Below the pieces are notes generated by a model, which saw only the letters and a program-made list of their open reading frames with translations, was not told the DNA's origin and searched no databases. 64,000 nt of DNA from Stomoxys calcitrans. Lineage: Eukaryota > Arthropoda > Insecta > Diptera > Muscidae. The position numbers and the translations under genes are program-made. Shown here piece after piece: positions 11,641-22,003 of this stretch (its first letter is position 1; each line of letters starts with the position of its first letter). The stretch is from contig NC_081553.1 of the NCBI RefSeq assembly GCF_963082655.1, positions 46,085,989 through 46,149,988 of the forward strand, read 5' to 3'.

Positions 11641-11858
11641 TATAGCTCTCATATAAACCGATCTTTCGAATGTACTTCTTGAGTTCCTAGAACGCAAATT
11701 CTTATACGATTTGGCAGAAATTTTACACACTGACTTTTACTATCACCCCCAACTTTCTTGAGATATATGGTATGAATTGGTCCATAATCAGACATAGCTC
11801 CCATATAAACTTCTTATCAATTTATGGCCTATCTTCCTATTAAGATAAATAGCGCAAA
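11641..11858 (+). mobile_element. Family B monomer fragment
   Basis: Contains AGCTCTCATATAAACCGATC and AGCTCCCATATAAACTTC about 150 bases apart with intervening B-like text. It has neither end and is highly diverged. Confidence 0.6.
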
Positions 11859-12253
11859 TAAGTAAAAGACCGCTAAGTTCGGCCGGGCCGAATCTTGGGA
11901 ACCCACCACCGCTAAAATATGGGAGCTATATCTGGTTATAAACCGATTTGAACCGTACTTGGCAAAGTTGTTGAAAGTCATAATAGAACGCCACATGCAA
12001 GATTTCAGACAAAAATTGCAGCAACGAGTGGCTCAAGAAGTCTAATCGAGAGATCGGTTTATATGGGTGCTATATCCTAATGTGAACCGATATGGCCGAT
12101 TTGGAATCCCCAGTGATCTACATCAATACCAAGTAGCTTTACGCGTTCGACCTCTATCGTGATTTCGACGGACGGACGGACGAACATGGCTAGATCGACT
12201 CAGAACGTCTCAACGATTAGTATACCCCCATCCTATGGTGGTGGTTATAAAAA
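11859..12253 (-). mobile_element. Short family B element with both ends
   Basis: Begins AAGTAAAAGACCGCTAAG with a perfect hairpin (arms AAGTTCGGCC/GGCCGAATCT) and CCCACCACCGC, has about one monomer, then CGACGGACGGACGGACGAAC and ends ATACCCCCATCCTATGGTGG. At about 395 bp it is the shortest copy with both ends, a nearly array-free form. Confidence 0.8.
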
Positions 12254-12260
12254 CTTAAAA

Positions 12261-12302
12261 AATGCGATCCATGGTGGAGGGTTTATAAGATTCCGTCCAG
12301 GG
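12261..12302 (+). mobile_element. Family B end scrap
   Basis: GATCCATGGTGGAGGGTTTA followed by AAGATTCCG matches the B subterminal repeat and the start of the hairpin, then stops. Confidence 0.6.
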
Positions 12303-12400
12303 GATCCAATTCCCCTACAATTGAAATCTTTAACCTTCCCATTGCTTCCTCACTAAGTTATAATACCCCATGCCAGAGTAGTGGTGTAGGGTACACAAAT

Positions 12401-12634
12401 GAATTATCCTATTTTCATTAGGGGCCTTACTCACTGTGATTTTAAACAACAATTTAGTATTATCTGCCTTTCTTTTGCTACTTTAAGAACTATCCCCACA
12501 TGAATGACACAGTGTAGGAATTATCCTATTTTCATTAGGGGCCTTACTCACTGTGATTTTAAACAACAATTTAGTATTATCTGCCTTTCTTTTGCTACTT
12601 TAAGAACTATCCCCACATGAATGACACAGTGTAG
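12401..12634. repeat. Perfect 117-bp tandem duplication
   Basis: Positions 12401-12517 and 12518-12634 read identically, both from GAATTATCCTATTTTC to GAATGACACAGTGTAG. The unit resembles nothing else in the window. The 40 bases before it resemble a family C terminus (GTGGTGTAGGGTA). Confidence 0.95.
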
Positions 12635-13018
12635 GCCTAGAAGTCACATACACAATAAAACTTAACCATAACTGGCACCTTAAAGTTTAGATTCTTATAC
12701 TGTGAGTGTACGTAGAGAATGAACTACAAGAAATGAATAATGAAGAAACATTTTTATGGCTTTCTTTTTTATTGTCGTTACGATTTTACGAGCTTTGTTA
12801 TGTTGCCGCTTTCCAGGTGTCATTGAAAGGATTCTTGCTTGCCTAAGATATTGTGAATTACATTGGGGTTGTAATAAACTACTTAGGGTTAATATTTTAA
12901 TGTGTCTTAGGATTAACAATAAATAACGGATCTTAGGGGGGTGCAGTAAATGTATATGCGTTTTTCTCTGCTTTCTTCAAGTTGGTAACTTTGGCATTAT
13001 ATAATAGTTATAGTTATA
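12635..13018. other. Unassigned sequence
   Basis: AT-rich, with no recognised motif. A 19-bp word at 12994-13012 recurs after the neighbouring MITE. Confidence 0.4.
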
Positions 13019-13259
13019 TAGGATGCCCAAAAAGTAATTGCGGATTTTTCATATAGTCGGCGTTGACAAATTTTTTCACAGCTTGTGACTCTGTAATTGC
13101 ATTCTTTCTTCTGTCAGTTATCAGCTGTTACTTTTAGCTTGCTTTAGAAAAAAAGTTAAAATTCATTCTAAGTTTTATTAAAAATGCATTTACTTTCTTT
13201 TAAAAAATCCGCAATTACTTTTTGGGCAACCCAATATATAGCATTATATAATAGTTATA
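12994..13259. repeat. 19-bp direct repeats flanking a MITE
   Basis: GCATTATATAATAGTTATA occurs at 12994-13012 and again at 13241-13259, on either side of the MITE. This is longer than the TA duplication expected for mariner elements. Confidence 0.8.
13019..13234 (-). mobile_element. Mariner-derived MITE
   Basis: The terminal inverted repeats read TGCCCAAAAAGTAATTGCGG and its complement, ending GGGCAACCCAA followed by TA. The interior is shared with four other copies (21336, 24369, 25860, 58550). The orientation places the transposase-3'-end side on the right. The left terminus is slightly decayed (GGATGCCC). Confidence 0.9.
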
Positions 13260-13774
13260 AAAATCATTGTTAGCTCCCTTGTCTTCTTCTCCTTTTAGCT
13301 GATATGAATCCTCTGTCTGCTGACCTAATTTATCAAATCTTAAAAGTTCCATCACTCTGCACTCATTGTGTCTGAGATAAGCTCTATGCCAAATCCTTTG
13401 GGAATTTTTAATGATTTTTTGTCTCGTTAGCATTTGGTTGTTTTGTATGCATGTGCTAAATATTGGGTCATACATATTCGATTAATAAAATGCATTTTAA
13501 TCAATTGTGTTATTGAGAATGTGCGATGTATGCATAACCACCATTGAAAATCAAAGCGTTGTTTTGTCGGTGAGTTTAATGTGTGTTTAAATACATAAGG
13601 ATTTGTGCAAGTGCGGACACCGCTCTCCCCCTCTCTGTATTTGTAACCACATACGTACATTTTAATTTAGAAAATTACTTTAATGTGTAGGTGTGTGTGT
13701 GTGTGTGTATTCTTCTTATCTCTTCACTTTGAAGCCAATTCACAGTAGAGAGCTTTAGGGGGTTTTTGGGCTTT
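13260..13774. other. Unassigned sequence
   Basis: AT-rich, with a (TG)n run at about 13690-13708. No supported gene. Confidence 0.4.
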
Positions 13775-14041
13775 CAGAGGGCCTTTTATGGTAATAGGGC
13801 AAATAGCTCCTTAATAATTCCAGTAATTATAGCGTAGAGACTTTTTTTACACAATGACTTCTACTATGGTCTCCAACATTCAATTCGATTATATGCCGAA
13901 TATAACTTAATGTAGCTCCAATAGCATAGCAATTATTTTCTTTTATCTCTTGTTGGGCTAAAAATAGATACCGTGAAAAGAACTCGACAAATGCGATTCA
14001 TGGTGGAGGGTATATAAGATTCCGCCCGCTTTTACTTGTTT
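13775..14041 (+). mobile_element. Family B 3' part
   Basis: Array-end sequence runs to AAAAGAACTCGACAAATGCG, then ATGGTGGAGGGTATATAAG and GCTTTTACTTG. The hairpin is reduced and the head is missing. Confidence 0.75.
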
Positions 14042-14658
14042 CCGTATTAAAACATTTCCAACTTGGGTTTGTGGAAGTGGGCCTTGGACGATTAGCATTG
14101 ACTATTATAGATCGATTTATACATTGGACTTCACTTCGGTGGAAAGTTTAGCATTAGCGATGTGCATTTGAGTGACCTCTCACTCACACTCACGAGAAAA
14201 AAAAAATTACTCACGTACATTTTCCAATTTTTTTTGTGCCTGTTAGAGCGAAGATCATTAAATTTTACAATTTTTGCTTGTTTCTCTTTCAAGACGAGCT
14301 CAATAATCGGGGATTGCAAATGGAAAAGGAAAGTCAAAGATATCAATACACACCAACCACAATGGGACGCGTTTCGTCTTTGGTTAAAAGACTCTTCAAT
14401 CATTTTAGGTGTGATGGCTTCAAGGGCCGTGCTGCGTTACCACATTAACCACACTTGACAACCGTGTCTATTAGCTGTACTTTTTCCTAATGCATGTGTT
14501 TTCGGGTAATGACAGACTTTTTTCTGTGTTAATTGCACTACTTCTGTACTACACATGATTCTATACATCTGTTGGAAGTTGTATTGATGGCTTTGAACGC
14601 TAGACAACGGCAATGGCTCTCGCAGTAGCTCCGTGTGCCGGGCTCTGCCGATTTTTTT
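14042..14658. other. Unassigned sequence
   Basis: No recognised gene or repeat. Overlapping ORFs of 70-98 codons on both strands have no motif and are best read as chance. Confidence 0.4.
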
Positions 14659-16577
14659 TATACCCACCACCGAAGGATGGGGGTATATTCATTTTGTCAT
14701 TCCGTTGGCAACACATCGAAATATCCATTTCCGACCCTATAAAGTATATATATTCTTGATCAGCGTAAAAATCTAAGACGATCTAGACATGTCTGTCCGT
14801 CTGTCTGTTCGTCTGTCTGTTTAAATCACGCTACAGTCTTTAAAAATAGGGATATTGAGCTGAAATTTTTCACAAAGTCTTTTTTGTCCATAAGCAGGTT
14901 AAGTTCGAAGATGGGCTATATCGGACTATATCTTGATATAGCTGCCATATAGACCGATCCTCCTATTTAGGGTCTAAAGCCAATAAAAACCACATTTATT
15001 AACCGATTATGCTGAAATTTGGGACAGTGAGTTATGTTAGGCCCTGCGACATCCTTCGTCAATTTGGCCCAAACCGGTCCAGATTTGGATATAGCTGCCA
15101 TATAGATCAATCCTCCTATTTAGGGTCTAAAGCCAATAAAAGCCACATTTATAATTAGATTTTGCTGAAATTTGGGACTGTGAGTTGTGTTAGGCTCTTC
15201 GATATCCTTCGTCTTCAAAAATAGAGATATTGAGCTGAAACTTTGCACAGATTTTTTTTTTGTCCATAAGCAGGTTAAGTTCGAAGATGGGCTATATCGG
15301 ACTATATCTTGATATAGCTGCCATATAGATCGATCCGCCGATTTAGGGTCTTAGGCCAATAAAAGCCTCATTTATTAACCGATTATGCTGAAATTTTGGA
15401 CAGTGAGTTGTGTTAGGCCCTTCGACATCCTTCGTCAATTTGGCCCAGATCGGTCCAGATTTGGATATAGCTGCCATATAGACCGATCCTCCGATTTAGG
15501 GTCTAAAGCCAATAAAAGCCACATTTAGGGTCTTATGCCCATTAAAGCCACTTTTATTATCCGATTTTGCTGAAATTTTTTATAGTGAGTTATGTTAGGC
15601 ACTACGACATCCTTCTTCCATTTGGCTTAGACCGGTCCAGATTTGGATATAGCTGCCATATAGACCGATTTAAAGATTTGAGCTCATAAGAGGCGATTTA
15701 TTGTCCGATGTCGCCGAAATTTATGACAGTGAGTTAAGTTAAGCCTATTGACATACTTCTGCAATATGGCACAAATCGGTCAAGATTAGTATAAGCTGCC
15801 ATATAGACCGATCACTCGATTTAAGGTTTTGAGCCCATTTAAGGTGCATTTATTGTCCGATGACGCCTAAATTTGGGACAGTGAGTTGTGTTATGATCTT
15901 CGACATCCCTCGTCAATTTGGCATAGATCGGTCCAGATTTGAATACAGGTGCATATAGACCGATGTCTCGATTTAAGATTTTGGGCCCAAAAAAGGCGCA
16001 TTAATTGACTGATGTCGCCAAAATTTAGGACAGTGAGTTGTGTGAGGACCTTGGACATAATTTTTCAATTTGGCCCAGATCGGTCCAGATTTGGATTTTG
16101 CTGCCATATAGACCGGTCTCTCGATTTAAGGTTTTGAGCCCATAAAAGGCGCATTTATAATCCGATTTCGCCGAAATTTGGGACAGTGAGTTGTGTTAGG
16201 CTCTTCGGCATTTTTCTGCAAATCGGTCCAGATTTGGATATAGCTGCCATATGGACCGATATCTCGATTTAATGTCTTTGCCCCATAAAGGTGCATTTAT
16301 AATCCGTTTTCACTAAAATTTGACACAGTGACTTATGTAAGGCTTTTCGACATCCGTGTCGTATATTGTTCAAATCGGTTTATTTTTAGATATAGCTACT
16401 ATAAATTACAATATTTTGTTATAAACAATTGATCAATGACTTGAAAATCTTATATATATATTTCGATATAGCTGCTATGGGGCATAATTTATGCATTTTT
16501 CACTGGATTTTGTAAAGGCGGTTTATATATATTTCTAAGGTGGTGGATATCCAAAGTTCTGCCCTTAACGGAACTTG
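14659..16577 (+). mobile_element. Family A element, 1.9 kb, with internal partial duplication
   Basis: The head ATACCCACCACCGAAGG, core, GTCY tract and array are present. The post-tract segment (TTTGTCCATAAGCAGGTTAAG) occurs twice, near 14880 and 15260, so an internal block of about 380 bp was duplicated. Monomers are mostly spaced 153 bp; one interval near 15520 is longer because of a partial repeat of CCACATTTAGGGTCTTATG. The terminal hairpin has decayed (GTTCTGCCCTTAACGGAACTTG). Confidence 0.85.
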
Positions 16578-17245
16578 TTTTTGTAACCGTTAGTCGTGGA
16601 TGTCTCTTGAGTTGTAAGCATTTCTTGAGTCGTTGGTTTCTATTGAGTCGTATGGTGACCATGATTTTACAAACTCACGCACGACGAATTTTGATTCGAT
16701 TTGGATCTCACTCATGAATCACCCGAATCACACGAGGATCCTAACTCTCTTCTCGTGGACATACTTACTTCTGTGCCATTGTGGCCTATTCACATATTAA
16801 ATTATCATTTTAAGGCCGCTCGTCTTAAAACCCTAGCATGATTTTCTTCACCAAGATTTAGTTCCTTTTGTCTACAAAATGTTCAATATATGGAAAAGTG
16901 GATAACATATAGGTGTTTTAGCCATCAACCATCCACACTTGTGAAATCAATAAAACTTAATGGCAATGCAGTGCCATAGATATAACATCAAACAAATGTA
17001 CATTTACAATACGTAAGCACATGTGAGTCTATATGCTTGCCCACGTTGCACAGTGGGAAGGAAACGAAAAAAAAAACTATTAAAAAAAATATGCTATTTG
17101 GCAACGAATAGAGATAACTGTAAGAAAATTTGAACTGGTTAAAGCTGAGGCAATTTTTCCCATTCTCCTAGTTGGAGTAAATAACAAAGGTACGAATATG
17201 TAAAAGCAAAATTTGGTTAATAATTTTAATTTTCTTAAAATGAAA
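16578..17245. other. Unassigned sequence
   Basis: AT-rich. It includes loosely repeated words such as TTGAGTCGT and CACGCACGACGAATTTTG, but no known element or gene. Confidence 0.4.
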
Positions 17246-17401
17246 GGCCACCGTAGCACAGAGGTTTGCATGTTCGCCTGTGACGCTGAACGCCTGGGTT
17301 TGAATCCTGGTGAGCAGAGAAAATTTTGAGAAAACTTTTTTTAGCGATGGTAATCGCCTCCTAATACTGGCGACCTTTGTGAAGAACTATGCCATTTGAA
17401 A
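17246..17401 (+). mobile_element. tRNA-derived SINE, 5' half
   Basis: The head GGCCACCGTAGCACAGAGG carries the A-box-like part, and the B box is TGGGTTTGAATCC. The body continues AGCGATGGTAATCGCCTCC to TATGCCATTTGAAA. It is cut at 17402 by the end of a family A element, and the 3' half is not seen downstream. Confidence 0.85.
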
Positions 17402-18320
17402 CAAGTAAAACGGCGTTAAGTTCGGCCGGGCTGAACTTTGGATACCCACCACCTCGGTTATATATGTAAACCACCTTTCGTCAAAATCCGGTGAATCCGA
17501 TCTGGGCCATATTGCAGTAGTAAGTCGAAGATCCTAACACAACTCACTGTCCCAAATTTCGGCAAAATCGGACAATAAATGGGCCTTTCATGGGCTCAAA
17601 ACCTAAAATCGGGAGATCGGTCCATATGACAGCTATATCCAAATCTGGACCGATCTTTGCCATATTGCAGAAGTATGTCAAGGGGCTTAACTTAACTAAC
17701 TGTTCCAAATTTCATCGAAGTCGGACAATAAATGCGGCTTTTATGGGCCCAGAGCCTTAAATCAACAGATCGGTCTATATGGCAGCTATACCCAAATCTG
17801 GACATATCTGGGCCACATTGAAGGAGGATGTCGAAGGGCCTAACACAAATCACTGCCCCAATCTTTTGCAAAATCGGACAATGAGTGCGACCTTTATGGG
17901 CGCAAAACCTTAAATCGTCTATATGACAGCTATATCCAAATCTGGACCGATTTTTTCCATATTGCAGAAGTATGTCAAGGGAGTTAGGTTAATTCACTGT
18001 CCCAAATTTCGGCGACGTCGGAAAAAAAATGCGTCTTTTATGGGCCCAAAGTCTTAAATCGGGAGATCAGTCTATATGGCAGCTATACCCAAATCTGGAC
18101 CGATCTGGGCCACATTGAAGGAAGATGTCGAAAGGCCTTAGACAACTCACTGCCCCAATCGTTTGCAAAATCGGACAATAAGTGCGACTTTTATGGGCGC
18201 AAAACCTTGAATCGAGTGATCAGTCTATATGGCAGATATATCCAAATTTGGACCAATCGGGGCAAAATTGAGGAAGGATAGCAAATCGGATAATAAATGT
18301 GGCTTTAATCGGCCTAAGAC
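17402..18320 (-). mobile_element. Family A element lacking its head
   Basis: CAAGTAAAACGGCG, a near-perfect hairpin and the subterminal CCACCACCTCGG lead into five to six A monomers. The array breaks off at CGGCCTAAGAC, where family C begins. Confidence 0.85.
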
Positions 18321-19405
18321 AGATAGGAAGACAGATAGACCCATTGATAAGTATACCGATCGACTCAGAATGACTTTCTGATTCGATTTAGCTATGTACG
18401 TCTGTCTGTCCGTCTGTCCATGTTAATTTGTGTACAAAGTACAGGTCGCAGCTTTCATCCGATCACCTTAAAATTTGGTACCGGCATGTTTTTCGGCCTA
18501 GAGACGAGTCCTTTTGGAAAAAAACGAATTTAATGGAAATCGGTTAGATATAGCACTCATATATAAATATTGCCCGATTTTCACTCCTAGAGCCACTGCA
18601 AGTGCATTTATTAACCAATCTTCCCGAAACTTCGTACAACGCTCTTCTCGACGACTTTCGCAGTATCTGAGAAGTTTGGTCGAAATCGGTTCAGATTAAG
18701 ATTTAACTCCCATATATATGTTCGTCCGATTTGCAATAATATTGCAATAAAATGATCTTTTGTTAACCGATTCTTTCGAAATTCGGCATGATGGATTTTC
18801 TTGTGACTCTCAACATTGCTGGTAATTTTCATAGGAATCGGTTCAGATTAAGATAAAGCTGTCATATATATATATATCGCCCGATTTTCACTGCTAGAGC
18901 CACTGCAAGTGCATTTATTGACCAATCTTCCCAAAACTTCGCATAATGCTCATCTTGACGACTACCACGTTATCCGAGAAGTTTGCTCGAAATCGGTTCA
19001 GATTTCAATATAGCTCCCATATATATGTTCGACCGATTTGCAGCAATATTGCAGTAAAATGTATTTTTTTGTTAACCGATTCTCCTGAAATTCGGCAGGA
19101 AGGATCTTTTTTATGACTCTCGATGTTACTGGTGAATTTCATAAAAATCGGCTCAGATTTAGATATAGCTGTAATATATATGTACATCGCCAGATTTTTA
19201 CCCCAAGAGCCACTGCAAGCGTGTTTTTGACCAATCTTGCCAATATTTTGCACAACGCTTTCCTCGACGACTACCACATTATCTAAGAAGTTTGCTCGAA
19301 ACCGGTTCAGAATTAGATATAGCTGCCATATATATGTTTGTCAGATTTTGGGTGGGTTTAGGGTATTATACAGTCCGCACCGCCCGACTTTTGCCCTTCC
19401 TTACT
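18321..19405 (+). mobile_element. Family C element
   Basis: The entry sequence is GACCCATTGATAAGTATACC, then a GTCTGTCTGTCCGTC tract, then monomers with GGTTCAGATTAAGATATAG and CTCCCATATATATGTTCG at about 150-bp spacing. The end reads GGGTATTATACAGTCCGC and GCCCGACTTTTGCCCTTCC, the terminal type proper to family C, without the AAGTTCGGCC hairpin. Confidence 0.8.
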
Positions 19406-20777
19406 GGTTTTTTACAGATTTTTTGAGCATTATCTACCATATAAAGTATTTTGGAAATCGGACCACATATGAAGATATAGCAGACCGAACAATAAGTCGA
19501 AATTCCGAAGGAACCAACCTTAGAGCCCTACCAAGAGGCCTTTGGACCACTTAAGACCTTAAAATTTTGTTTATAATCTCGATAAGTTTATAATTTCGGC
19601 TATAACCATTGCATATTATAAAAAGTTATCTTTTTCCGTTCTCAAATGGCATATTTTTTTACTAATTTTTTTTCGATTCTATCCCACCGTGCGTTGTACA
19701 TATTTTGTTATTGGTGATGTTCTTATTGTTGTTTGTTTACCTTTGAAAATCCACAAACATCATTTACCCCTGAGTATAACCCATGTTAGAATACTCATCT
19801 GGCTGAGGCACACACACACACACAAATGCTACGATACTCTTTGTACTTCATGTAATGGGTGTGCGTTTGTGTGTTTACCTCAGCTGGGTTATGTTATCTC
19901 ACCTGAGCCATACACTCACACACACACACACACATGCACATAACTAAATGTGTGTAAACAAAGCTAAGTTATTTGTTTGTTTATAAGCTTTGCTTTGCCT
20001 TTGTGAAACCCTGAGAGTCCTATACATGAGAGCCGGAGAAGGAGAGCAACAGAGAGACAAAGATCCAATCCCAGAGTATTTATAAGTTTGCTTATTTCTA
20101 TTTTATTGAGTGTGGATTCCCTTTTATGGTCATATGCGAATATAAATCAAAGTTGATTGATGTTCGTTGGTTTATTGGTTGCCACAGTTCGACTGTAAAA
20201 GTGCGTCAAAGCCATAATACATTAGACAACACAGTGTCTATTGGCATGCCCTTTGTACACTCTGGGATTTGAAGCTATTGTTTATAGCAAGGCAACACTT
20301 GTAATTTAGAAAAAAAAAACCCATTGCAAACATAAACCATGTGAGGCTCTTTCCCAAAGAGTTTGCATTTCATGGGGATGATAAAATAGAAATTTATTCT
20401 TGAACATATAAAAAAAGAATTAAAGTTATTTCGATGTAGATAGAGCTTTCCATTTCTTTGCGCTAGTTTTTCCATATACAAATAAACCGCTTTCACTTTA
20501 TTTGCTTTTAGTTAATTGGACGAAAAGACAAAATGTATTTGAAATCAGTTATGAAACACTATCTGTTTGATTATTGCAATTTTGCAAAGAAATTTCGATT
20601 TCGCCTATATCAACTTCATTGTGCTAACACAGATGTTGCCTGACCTCCTAACAATTTTAATTGAAATGCATCCCTTTGGTCATATTTAGCCATGGTCACT
20701 AAGTGAATACATAATGCACAAATATCAACCTTTCATCCATTAGCAAACACTGAAATCATGGCATATGTTATGAATAT
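19406..20777. other. Unassigned sequence with two (CA)n runs
   Basis: Short CA microsatellites lie at 19809-19823 and 19917-19934. The first 150 bases (GGAAATCGGACCACATATG) still look monomer-like. No gene is recognised in the rest. Confidence 0.45.
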
Positions 20778-21245
20778 TCAAACGGAATGTGTCCCAGATT
20801 TTTCGCTGCCTGACCTCCAGAATTTGAAGAGCAAACAATAAACTGATATAACATCAAATGGTGTGCATGGTGAAAATGCATGGACAATGTTGTTGTTGCA
20901 GCCACATTTGCATGGGGAGGTGGCGATCCTCGTCAATCTCCTGTAAGAGAGCAAGCTAGTTCCGGTCCAAAGGACAGATCGCCGTGGAAGCAGGGTTGCC
21001 ATTGGTTATTTATAGGCGCAAATTGACCGCCTTGTCGTACCGAGCATTATAGGCACTCAGTATTTATGTAAGAGCCGCTGACACCAGGCCTCTTACTCTC
21101 CGCTTGACACCGCTGATTGGACGCGTCCGGAAGTTTGCAGCTAAGCTTCTCATGACATCGGTGAATACCAGAAAAATCGGACCCCAAAGTTCCAGCCTTT
21201 GTGGTGCCTACAGCAATCCGTGCCGGGGTGCATGGTTAATATTCA
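20778..21245. repeat. Unclassified GC-richer block, probably a dispersed repeat
   Basis: Less AT-rich than its surroundings, with words such as GGCGATCCTCGTCAATCTCC and CAGGCCTCTTACTCTCCGC. There is only one copy in the window, so repeat status is inferred from composition and a general resemblance to muscid dispersed sequence. No ORF is maintained. Confidence 0.3.
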
Positions 21246-21253
21246 AAAGTGAA

Positions 21254-22003
21254 CAAGTAATAGCGTGGTAAGTTCGGCCGGGCCGAATTTTCTGAATCCA
21301 CCACCATGGATTCTGCATAAAATTTATACAAAATATTGGGTTGCCCAAAAAGAATTGCGAATTTTTTATAAGAAAGTAAATGCATTTTTAATAAAACTTA
21401 GAATGAACTTTAATCAAATATACTTTTTTACACTCTAAAAGTAACAACTGATAACTGACAAAAGAAAGAATGCAATTACAGAGTCACAAGCTGTGAAAAA
21501 ATTTGTCAACGCCGACTATATGAAAAATCCGCAATTACTTTTTAGGCAACCAAATAAATAGTTGAAGGGCATAATTTTATTCAAGGGTGATTGTGAGACA
21601 ACACAATTGTTGGAAGTCATAACAGAACACGATATGCAAAATTTTAGCCAAATCGGATGAAAATTAAGGCTTCCAGGGTTCCAATAAGTCCAATCTGGAG
21701 ATCGGTTTATATGAGAGCAATATCAGATTCTGACCTATTGGAGTACTTGCCAAAGTTGTTGGAAGTCGTAACAGAACATTATGTGCAAAATTTCAGACAA
21801 ATCGAACAAGAATTTCGGCTTCCAGGGGCTCAAGAAGTCAAATCGGGAGATCGGTTTATATGGGAGCTATATTTAAATCTGAACCGAAATGGCCTATTTC
21901 CAATCCCCAATGATCTACATCAATATTAAGATACTGTGCAAAATTTTAAGCCGCTAGCTTTACAGGTTCGACCACTATCGTGATTTTGACAGACGGACAG
22001 ACC
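21254..22003 (-). mobile_element. Family B part of a B/E chimera
   Basis: CAAGTAATAGCGTGG, the hairpin arms AAGTTCGGCC/GGCCGAATTT, CCACCACCATGG and about two B monomers are present. Then CACTATCGTGATTTTGACAG leads into a GACAGACGGACAGACC tract. A MITE lies inside (21336-21554). The B head is replaced by a family E array directly after the tract. Confidence 0.85.
21336..21554 (+). mobile_element. Mariner-derived MITE nested in family B
   Basis: TA-flanked, with TTGGGTTGCCCAAAAAG at the left and a degraded GGCAACCAAA at the right. The interior matches the other copies. It is inserted just inside the B terminal region. Confidence 0.92.
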
